This document shows, piece by piece, positions 56,176 through 64,000 of a stretch of 64,000 nt of DNA (its first letter is position 1; the number at the start of each line of letters is the position of its first letter). A model generated the notes under the pieces. The model searched no databases and was not told the origin of the DNA. It worked only from the letters and a program-made list of their open reading frames with translations. The DNA is taken from the NCBI GenBank assembly GCA_015178975.1, contig WHVD01000105.1:239633-303632 (forward strand), written 5' to 3'. This stretch comes from Hysterangium stoloniferum. Its lineage: Eukaryota > Basidiomycota > Agaricomycetes > Hysterangiales > Hysterangiaceae. A program made the position numbers and the translations under genes.

Positions 56176-56500
56176 AAGAGTTCCAGGCCAAGTGAATAAA
56201 TCATGTGCTGATATGATGCCATGATACTGACCTAGCCAAGCTGCTACTGTTGCAGGCATGGATGGGTATCTAGTCCTGTAATCCTTCATGGCAGGAATGA
56301 CCTTATCTCTCAAAACTCGAGGAGCATAGTAAGAGCCCCACTTCACATTGACAGGCTCCAAATAAAGTAGTTAGCCATGATGCTTGAGCATAACTTGTCT
56401 CGGCAGGAAAACTGGGGTATCCTTCATGAAGATGCAAGCATTTTGCCTTTCCAAGGGAGTCGACTGCTCGAAGTTCAAGTTACCTTCCATTTAACTGGAT
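56176..56500 (-). pseudogene. Gypsy Gag fragment
   Basis: Reads VFLPRQVMLK, VKWGSYYAPRVLRDKVIPAM and VAAWLGQYHGIISAHDLFTW. These match the Gag of the element at 59081-62131 (INYKWDMYYTDRIPEDQV, VAVWLGRYQAILSARDLFTR). Truncated at both ends and with a stop. Confidence 0.8.
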
Positions 56501-56649
56501 TCACGATGCTCAGCGTGCGAGGAGTTCCAGACAGTGTTTTGTGAAGTCACAAATGTTGACACCCTTACAGCTGTGTAGTTAGAATTTGGTATTAGATAGT
56601 TGAATACAAAAGATTTTCTTCATAGGGAAAGTACGGTCTGGCCCAGATC
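56501..56649. other. Short spacer between gypsy relics
   Basis: No frame. Possibly a scrap of LTR, since a pol fragment precedes and a gag fragment follows on the minus strand. Confidence 0.3.
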
Positions 56650-57896
56650 ACCACTCACGGTTTCCCATTGCAATAGATGACAAAGGCTGACACCCCCCAA
56701 GGACTTTTGGATGGTTCAATTACTCCCTGCTGAAACCAAGTATCCATTTGTTCATCAATGACCTTCCTATTAGCTGGGGAAGTTGGAAACATTGACATTA
56801 AAATAGGTTGCGTGCCCTCTTTCAATGGGACATTGACTTTGATGTCCACTTGTCCTAAATGCCCATCTACTCCAAAGGCTTGAACATTCTTAATCAATAC
56901 CGAGTCCAAGTGGGAGGAGACATCAGTAGGAATGTCAGGTCCTAAGTTAACCAACTTATGTAAGGGTCCTCCACACGAAATGTTTTTGTGCTGGCAACCT
57001 CTGACATTTTAGGGCCTGCTGGGTCGAAATCATCTGCGAGTTCCCATTCTGGGGGCTGTCTGGAAGATCGAGGATTAAGGACATGCTCCTCTTCTATTCT
57101 TGATAGGCTCTCTATGAGGTGAGCAATCTTAGTTGCTGTTGACTGCATCTATGCCTTCTCAGTTAAAGATCTAGGCATCTGGGCCCATCTGTTCACATCG
57201 TGAATTAATCCAACAGTTTCCCCTCGTCAAATGATTCTTGGTGTCAGAGAGGGGTTGGTGGGAGCAGCTAGTATACTTCCATCTTCATTCTGTAAGACAA
57301 CTCCTCCGACTATCCATTGGTCACCGATAAGATCTCTGACAAAGATCAGTACTAATTGAGCTGATTCCGGCTCTATAGTACAATCCTGCAGGGCTCGTGC
57401 AATTCTTTCAGTATGCACCCCTTTGTCTGGTTTGGAAGTCAATTCAGGTGAGTTATTGGCTAGTTCCTCAAGGGGGATCTTGCTGATTGAAAAGGCTAAA
57501 GGCTGCAGCTCTTTGGAAGAACTGGCTGGGATAGACCCCACCCTGGTAGAATCAGTATAGAGCCCAACAGTTGGTCTCATAGTGTCCCAATCTCATAGTT
57601 CATGTGAAAGTCCTCTCTGAGAAGAATTGGGATGGTCCTGCCTCAGACAACATACATTTTGGCGGTAAATTTAAGGAGCATACCAGTGTCATCTTTGAGG
57701 TAAATAGGGACATTGACATATTCTAAGACCTTAGCATTGCCGGTAAGCTGTACAAAGCACAATTTGAGTCCTTGCTTGAGCTTGGAGCAGTCCTCTAGTT
57801 CCTTATAGAAATCCTCTGACATTAAGGAGAGGTCCGCCCCAGCATCCAGCCTGATTTTAATATGGTTAGAGGCTTCTGAATTCCCTACACATCCAT
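56650..57896 (-). pseudogene. Gypsy Pol fragment: protease to start of RT
   Basis: On the minus strand from 57896: protease region LDAGADLSLMSEDFYKEL, then SSKELQPLAF, a linker open at 57580-57227, then ATKIAHLIESLSR and MDTWFQQGVIEPSKSPWG just before the RT core. Matches 62190-63480 of the downstream element. Several stops. No RT catalytic core. Confidence 0.85.
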
Positions 57897-58207
57897 AGAT
57901 GTGTAACCTTTGTATTTATTTGTGTAAATTGTTTGATGCATTTCACTGAATGTTAAATAATGTTTTGCTCACCAGTAAACCTTAAAGGACTTTCCAGACA
58001 AAAAGGGTATAGCAATGAATGAAGCAGGAGTTGCAGCTGCAGACTGATACATAGAGGGCGGCCAGGTGGCAGCAGGGGAAGCAAATGACTGAAAAGGATA
58101 TATAGATTAATATATGACACATTGAGAATTAGGTACTCACAAAAATTATGAACGAGGGTCCTGACCCTCATTCATAATTTTTCATTTAGGACGAATCATC
58201 CACCTTC
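57897..58207 (-). repeat. Repeat R, copy 2
   Basis: Inverted near-identical copy of 10178-10497, with the 42-bp hairpin at 58141-58182. It lies between a gypsy fragment and a B-block remnant. Confidence 0.7.
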
Positions 58208-58373
58208 AAATTTAAAGAAAATAAATCAGGTGGTCCAATTGAAAACTCATGTGTAAAATGGTTTTAAATGCTGTGAGGAAGTCCGGCTATCTGGGATGGT
58301 ATTGACGAGTGTTAGTTTGACATCCGATTTATGATCGAACATTACTTCAAATAGAACACCACTTGTAAAGGGT
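58208..58373 (-). repeat. B and S block scraps
   Basis: AACTCATGTGTAAAATGGTT and CCGGCTATCTGGGATG match the end of the B block; ACTTCAAATAGAACACCACT matches the S block. The gypsy LTR begins directly after. Confidence 0.6.
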
Positions 58374-59004
58374 ATGCATATATGCATACCTGGACTAAGG
58401 AATAATAACCGGATTATAGTACTTTATTATTTACCTTTTATTTTCTTTCTTTATATTCTTTCTATATTTCGAGCACACCTTGATTTGTAGTTCGAAGCTT
58501 TGTGTATACGTATGGGCGCCCTCGGCGCCAAACGATAGACAACTTTTTACCCAGCAGACACCACTTCGTAACGACTCAGACGTCGAATAACGAGAGGTGT
58601 CAAGGGTAGTATCTCAGCTACCATAAAGGTAGCATTCTCTAGTCTACTAATAGCCTTTTGAACTCGAACCGCTAAGGTCGAGTTCCGCTTTCAAGACTTT
58701 GCGCTCGTCGACACCGTAGTCGACTCACGCTACTAATACTCTACCCTAAACACTCAGTCTTTAGCTGAGTATCTTTCTTATTTCTAGCTACTAGTTGTAC
58801 CGTAAAGGGTCAACTCGTTATCTTACTGTTCTAAGCCGTCGCGAGCAACTATACAGTTGCTCTTGAAGCGTGCAGTGCGTTCTTATACTAGTACTAACAG
58901 TCTAGTAGTCTATAGTATTGTACTGACGGTCAATACTCTCTAATAGTAGTTGAATAAACACTATTCTTCGTATATAGAGCGGTCAGAACCCACCACTCTT
59001 CACA
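58374..59004 (+). repeat. Probable 5' LTR of the gypsy element
   Basis: Begins TGTAAAGGGTATGCATATAT inside S-block sequence. The end at 59004 (CTTCACA) is a guess from a following TGGTGATCCGGGCCGG that could be a primer site. The partner LTR is not visible. GGTATGCATATATGCATACC is a 20-bp palindrome near its start. Confidence 0.5.
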
Positions 59005-59080
59005 GTGGTGATCCGGGCCGGACCGTTCTTTTCCTACGAGGAAAAACTTATTATTTGACTACTAAGACCTGGACACGCGA

Positions 59081-62000
59081 ATGACTACGGGCAAGAATCA
59101 AACGTCTAGGCCTTCATCAATGCCTGGTAGCTCCATGCCTCGTCAAAAATCTTTTAACCTAGAACCACCCCGTAACGTCACCCTGAGGAAGTCTTCGTCG
59201 ACTTTTCAAGGATCAGCTCCTCCGGAGGATTCCCCTGGAGTAGTAGCTGGATCGTCTACGAACATTCCCCAGCTTCCTCCAGGATCACCTCCTCCAGAGG
59301 ATTCCCCCGGAGTAGTAGTTGGATCGTCAATGAACATTCCCCCCGATCCACCTGAGGAACGCTCGTTACTCGAGCAGTTGGACACCCCTGGAGTTAACAT
59401 TGAGTCTAATCGAGCACCCACGCCTGTTCTCAGATTCCCTCCGAGACAGGTCATCCTTAAGCAGTTCCTCGGAGGTCATATGGTTTACGCCCAGCCCATC
59501 AATTACAAATGGGATATGTACTACACCGATCGAATCCCCGAGGATCAGGTTACCCCCTTCGTGGAGGAGTACAGTACGGATTACCCTATTCTACCGGAGA
59601 CTGTAGCAGTCTGGTTAGGGCGTTACCAAGCGATTTTATCGGCGCGGGATTTATTCACGCGACCAGGGAACCTTGAGGATTTGACCCAATCGATTCCTGA
59701 ATGGTCGAATGAGGTGACAATTACTATGGAAGGAGGAAGAAGAATTCTCAAGCAGGAAGTGTTTTCTTTGTTCCTTGAAGCACTTCGTACGCATGATGAT
59801 GTGTTACAGATCCTGCATGTCCTGCTTGGAGGAGATCATGTTGTGCCTAAGGTTGACTACCAGTACATGTACATCCGCATGTTGGAGGAGTCTCTCAATG
59901 GAGTCACGCTGAATCTATCGCTGGCATACCTCACCTTAAGAGGTCGGTTGAAGCGAAACCAAAGAAGACTTGATAAGATGGTTTTAGAGGTACTCCTCCC
60001 CTATAACGGCTCGATCCAGGTCCCTGATTCGCCTATCTCCACGACCAATTCGTTTGTTCGCAACTTAAACGGGTCCCCTGATACTCGTTTTCTGCATTCT
60101 CTCAACCGTCCTGTAATATTGGAGGATTTTCCACTGGATTTGAGGACGCAAGTAATAGAACGCCTTCAGGAGAAGAGGATTGAGGTCTGCGCTCCCTTCC
60201 ATCAACCCCAGCCGTGTCGACTTCTGAACGCGACGGAGATCGAGAGACAAATCACGATGGAACCAGGCCTAACGTCTTTCCAGGGAGATCACCGCTCTCG
60301 CGTCGCATTTGAGGGAGTCTCCAACAGCCCTAACTTCAGGGATGAAGCGACCACTCTCAGAAACCGATCAGTCGCCAACAAGGGTCGACCGTCCTTCTCC
60401 ACGGCATTTACTGAGGGCATAGCTGGCCCAGTTGCTGGTCGAGGATCGCTTAATCCAGACGGTCCCCGCCATTCTCTACCGATCGCTTCAAACCCTTTCT
60501 TGCCATCAGGAGGACCCCCTAGCGATTCATCTGGGAGTTCGAATACTTCAGACCGGGGAGGAAACTCAGGACGTGGGGAACACCACAATGGAGTGCCTAA
60601 TACCCCTTTTCGAACTCCAATGCGGTCTCGAGCTAGCGCGCTTATTGACGACTTACCTAAGGACAAGAAGGTCACTCTTAACACCAACGACCTCAAGATC
60701 AAATGGTCTGATCTCCCTGAATACGATGGAGCTCAATCCGAAGCCCTGGACTATATCATGGATATCATGAGTCTCACGGAGATATCAGACTCTATGAGTG
60801 CGATCTTAGGAGTTGCTCTGCCAAGACGACTCAAGGGGCATGCTAAGGTCTGGTGGAGCACCTTAGACCGTGAGCATCGTACTGAATTCAGTCAATCTCA
60901 TGGGTCGTTTCTTTGGGGTATCGTCGAAGGATTGCTCGGAACTCGTTGGCATGAATCCTTAGCCTTAGAATGGGAAGCTATGAAATTTCGACAGGCTGGT
61001 CACGATCGTGAGACACCCGTCCACTATATCCAACGGAGAGTTAAACTTTATCGTTTCCTGTACGGGTTCCACCAGGACAGAGGGGATGAGACACGCAGAC
61101 TCATTCTCACACTGCCTACGGAGTGGCTCTACCTTCTTCAAGGACAACCCATCGATAATATCATGAGTTTACAGACTTATGCTAATAACCTGCAAGAAGC
61201 TCTGATTAACGCTTGGGTCCAAACACACCGGGAACATTACAGGTTCCAGAAACCGCGTGTAATGTTATCGGAGGGTCAAGAATTGGATTTTAGAGTCACC
61301 GGCGACTCCTCTTCACCTAACCATATTCTCATTAGTGAGACTAACGAGAGAGGCTCGACGAGAAAGACCGTTCCAGACGTCGCTGATCCAAAACAGGGAA
61401 AGCGTCACGGAAAAATGTTCTTCGAGAGGAGTAACAAGAGGAGTTCGATCAAACCCACCAAGGAATGTTGGATATGTGGAAGTCCGGAGCATTTTAAGAT
61501 AGACTGCCCTCAAGCTGGCAAAATGTCTCATTATGTCTCTATCAACAAATGCTCCGCACAGGATATGTCGGAGGAAGCTGAGGAGCAAAGGTTATATGAA
61601 GCGGTTCATGGACTATCTATACAAGGACAAGTAAATAACTCTGATGACGAATTGACTTTTGTTTCCGTTTATTCGCCCCCTGTCGAAGACAAATTAGTGA
61701 GGGAGGAAAATCAAACGACTGGTGAAGCTCTTCTGTCAGAAGCTTACGTATCCATACTCGCCGCAGATTTCTTCGAAAAAGGAGACCGGCTGAGTGTTCA
61801 TCAGCAGGACCTTGAAGGCCTGACCGAGGACTACTGTCAGACTGGAGATTCTCACGAACAAATCAGTTCGAATTCGCTCTGTTCGCCTGGAGCTGATGTT
61901 GACACGTTCCCGTTTGATCCCGGGAACCCCCCCGATTTACTACCGTACAAGAATTCGGATTCGGAGGACGGCGACGATGATCCAGTATTGGATTCCCCTT

Positions 62001-62131
62001 TGAAGCGTGTTCCTTGCCGAAGTGAACGCAGGAACGTAATCTTGTCCCTGCGCAAGGAAAGTAAGAGGCCTCGAATCCAATACCCTCGTCCCAGTCGTCT
62101 GATGAAGGAGGATACTACAATCCTTTATTGA
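59081..62131 (+). CDS. Gypsy Gag protein
   Basis: 1016 codons from ATG 59081 (MTTGKNQTSRPSS) to TGA 62129-62131. It has a disordered N-terminus with a duplicated motif PPEDSPGVV.GSS.NIP at about residues 46-86. A conserved Gag N-terminal region follows (PRQVILKQF, VAVWLGRYQAILSARDLF). The capsid-like region lies at about 560-720 (LKGHAKVWWSTLD, HESLALEWEAMKFRQ). A CCHC zinc knuckle CWICGSPEHFKIDCP sits at about 796-810, with an acidic C-terminal tail. It would form the particle and bind element RNA. The frame is intact. The stop is followed in the same frame by Pol. Confidence 0.9.
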   Translation: MTTGKNQTSRPSSMPGSSMPRQKSFNLEPPRNVTLRKSSSTFQGSAPPEDSPGVVAGSSTNIPQLPPGSPPPEDSPGVVVGSSMNIPPDPPEERSLLEQLDTPGVNIESNRAPTPVLRFPPRQVILKQFLGGHMVYAQPINYKWDMYYTDRIPEDQVTPFVEEYSTDYPILPETVAVWLGRYQAILSARDLFTRPGNLEDLTQSIPEWSNEVTITMEGGRRILKQEVFSLFLEALRTHDDVLQILHVLLGGDHVVPKVDYQYMYIRMLEESLNGVTLNLSLAYLTLRGRLKRNQRRLDKMVLEVLLPYNGSIQVPDSPISTTNSFVRNLNGSPDTRFLHSLNRPVILEDFPLDLRTQVIERLQEKRIEVCAPFHQPQPCRLLNATEIERQITMEPGLTSFQGDHRSRVAFEGVSNSPNFRDEATTLRNRSVANKGRPSFSTAFTEGIAGPVAGRGSLNPDGPRHSLPIASNPFLPSGGPPSDSSGSSNTSDRGGNSGRGEHHNGVPNTPFRTPMRSRASALIDDLPKDKKVTLNTNDLKIKWSDLPEYDGAQSEALDYIMDIMSLTEISDSMSAILGVALPRRLKGHAKVWWSTLDREHRTEFSQSHGSFLWGIVEGLLGTRWHESLALEWEAMKFRQAGHDRETPVHYIQRRVKLYRFLYGFHQDRGDETRRLILTLPTEWLYLLQGQPIDNIMSLQTYANNLQEALINAWVQTHREHYRFQKPRVMLSEGQELDFRVTGDSSSPNHILISETNERGSTRKTVPDVADPKQGKRHGKMFFERSNKRSSIKPTKECWICGSPEHFKIDCPQAGKMSHYVSINKCSAQDMSEEAEEQRLYEAVHGLSIQGQVNNSDDELTFVSVYSPPVEDKLVREENQTTGEALLSEAYVSILAADFFEKGDRLSVHQQDLEGLTEDYCQTGDSHEQISSNSLCSPGADVDTFPFDPGNPPDLLPYKNSDSEDGDDDPVLDSPLKRVPCRSERRNVILSLRKESKRPRIQYPRPSRLMKEDTTILY

Positions 62132-64000
62132 AAACGGGATCCTCCCAGTGGTTACTCTAGCATAGGAGTTGCAGCACTCCATGTTTTCGGTCATGTAGGA
62201 ACTCCCGATTCACCCAAACGCATTAAAATTCGAATGGACACGGGAGCGGATCTTTCCCTTATATCGGAGGAATTCTACAAGGAACTGCAGGGCATGTATA
62301 AGTTGAAACAAGGACTCAAATTACGTCTAATTCAGCTCACGGGTAACGCTAAGGTTATCGGATATGTTAATGTCCCCATTTACCTGGAGGACGACAGTGG
62401 AACGTTACTGAAGTTCGCGGCTGAAACTTATGTCATTAGAGGAATGACGGTGCCAATTCGTTTGGGAGAAGACTTCCATATTAATTATGAAATTGGTACT
62501 CTAAGAGATCAGCCGTTGGGATCTAGACTTATTCTCCCGGGACGACAGGGTTTTATTCCAGCCAGCTCTTCTAAGGAACCTCAACCTTTGACCTGAACCT
62601 TCACCGTCAATAAGGCCCCCTTTCGGGAAGCATGAGAAGGAGTCATCCAAACTCACCTCTCTCCCCGATAAAGGTGTGCGTACTGAAAGAGTCGCGCGAG
62701 CCTTGGAGGATTGCACTATCGATCCAGAGTCAGCCAGACTAGTGCCTATTTTTGTTGAAGATCTAAAGGGCGAGGAATGGATTGTTGAAGGAATCGTACT
62801 GCAAAACGAGGACGGTTCTATATTAGCCACACCGATCACGGCAATTTCAAGGAATAGTGCGGCAGTACCTTTAGCCAATCCATCACTAACCCCTAAGACT
62901 ATCCGACGAGGGAGACAATAGGGATAATTCATGACCCCGCTCGTTGGGCTCACAAGCCCAGGTCATTCGAGGAGAAAAGTTTAATGGTAGCAGGCGCGAC
63001 CAAGATCGCACACCTTATTGAAAGTCTCTCTCAACTTGAGGAGGACCGTCAAGTCGCCTCAGAAAGACCTAGGCCACCTGTTGAACCAGAGATTGCAGAC
63101 GATTTCGAACTGCCGGGTCCTAAGACGGCTGCAGTGGCTGATAATGAGAAATTTGCCTCAGAGGATCTTCACAAGTTAGTCAATTTGGGACCAGATATAC
63201 CAACGGAGGTCCTGCCACATCTCAGATCAGTTTTGACTGAGAACGTTAAGGCTTTCGGAGTCGATGGACGGTTAGGGCAAGTGGAATGTAGAGTCCCTGT
63301 CCCCTTGAAAGAGGGCGCTCAGCCCATATCCATGCCTATGTTCCCCTCGTCCCCTGCCAATAGGCGAGTTATAGACGAGCAAATGGATACCTGGTTCGAA
63401 CAGGGTGTCATTGAGCCATCTAAAAGCCCCTGGGGAGCGCCAGCCTTTGTAGTATATCGCAATGGTAAACCGCGAGTGGGTCATCGACTATCGGAAACTT
63501 AACCATCTCACGGTTCCAGATGAATTTCCTTTACCACGTCAATCGGAGATTATGCAAGCGCTGTCGGGGTCAAATGTTCTTTCTTCTTTCGATGCGCTGG
63601 CCGGGTTTACTCAATTAGAAATGTTGGAGGACGATAAGCCCAAAACAGCCTTTAGATCCCATAGAGGGCTGTGGCAATTTAAAAGAATGCCATTTGGGCT
63701 CAGAAACGGCCCCTCTACATTTCAGCGCGTCATGCAAATGGTTCTAGCACCCTACTTGTGGATTTTTTGTTTAGTCTACATCGATGACATAGTCATATTC
63801 TCTAAGAACTGGGATGATCATTTGCTTCACCTGAATGAGGTGCTTGGCGCTATCACTTCGGCCGGTATTACTCTCTCTCCCAAGAAATGTTTTATCGGAT
63901 ATAATTCGATATTGTTATTGGGTCATAAAGTATCTAGGCTGGGCTTTTCAACCCATCAAGAAAAGGTTCGCGCTATATTGGAATTGGCCCCCCCACTAAG
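62132..64000 (+). pseudogene. Gypsy Pol: protease and reverse transcriptase, frameshifted
   Basis: Directly after the Gag TGA and in the same frame comes IGVAALHVFGHVG and the protease motif RMDTGADLSLISEEF (62230s). The frame is lost at about 62590-62680, again near 62905-62915, and by one extra G near 63479 (GAGTGGGTC). From 63480 to the window end the RT frame is open: VIDYRKLNHL, FDALAGFTQLEM, FKRMPFGLRNGPSTFQ and the catalytic YIDDIVIFS. Compared with the relic at 56650-57896, which keeps the first of these joints open, these are mutations in this copy. Confidence 0.88.

Larger units (their letters stand above)
58374..64000 (+). mobile_element. Ty3/gypsy LTR retrotransposon, 3' end outside window
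   Basis: Probable 5' LTR from 58374, Gag frame 59081-62131, and Pol from 62132 to the window end. Pol has at least three frameshifts. The order protease then RT without integrase before RT is gypsy-type. The 3' LTR and integrase are not in view. Confidence 0.9.

Noticed and set aside
60289..60702. 137-codon minus-strand ORF
   Set aside because: Shadow of the gypsy Gag frame.

Overview
The window is eukaryotic, most likely a filamentous basidiomycete (probably an agaricomycete). Genes carry very short introns of about 50-64 nt with GT...AG ends. The transposons are of fungal types: Ty1/copia, Ty3/gypsy, Tc1/mariner and PIF/Harbinger. No housekeeping gene, rRNA, tRNA or CRISPR array was found. 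The locus is a repeat-dense accessory region.

The backbone is an unrecognised, amplified cassette in both orientations. Its blocks are P (5' flank), A (a five-exon gene), S (short spacer with a convergent small ORF), B (companion block of uncertain coding capacity) and T (3' tail). I count about sixteen pieces of gene A, at 0-10, 20.7-37, 41-56 and 58.3 kb. Comparing copies fixes a single gene model with four introns. Applied to the copy at 27081..25156 (minus strand) it gives an uninterrupted 566-aa frame. All other copies are broken by stops, small frameshifts, deletions or inversions. The intervals 31.4-37.3 kb (+) and 45.4-52.1 kb (-) are the two arms of a large inverted duplication.

Transposons sit inside this cassette. 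At 10.08-20.67 kb a Harbinger-like element interrupts exon 3 of an A copy. It contains a solo LTR (18805-19272) and a Tc1 element (10993-18514). The Tc1 in turn contains an intact Copia (12194-17208) and another solo LTR (17318-18191). At 21.07-22.96 kb one solo LTR lies inside another, both within a B block. At 9231-9509 a further solo LTR splits an A copy. At 37.4-41.0 kb a 3.6-kb LTR element without coding capacity (LARD-like) sits in a P block. At 56.2-57.9 kb there are gypsy relics on the minus strand. From 58.37 kb to the window end runs a gypsy element with an intact gag and a frameshifted pol.

Functionally only two products look intact: the Copia polyprotein and the 566-aa family-A protein of unknown role. 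The gypsy gag frame is also open. All identity statements are by eye; no alignment or database search was run.
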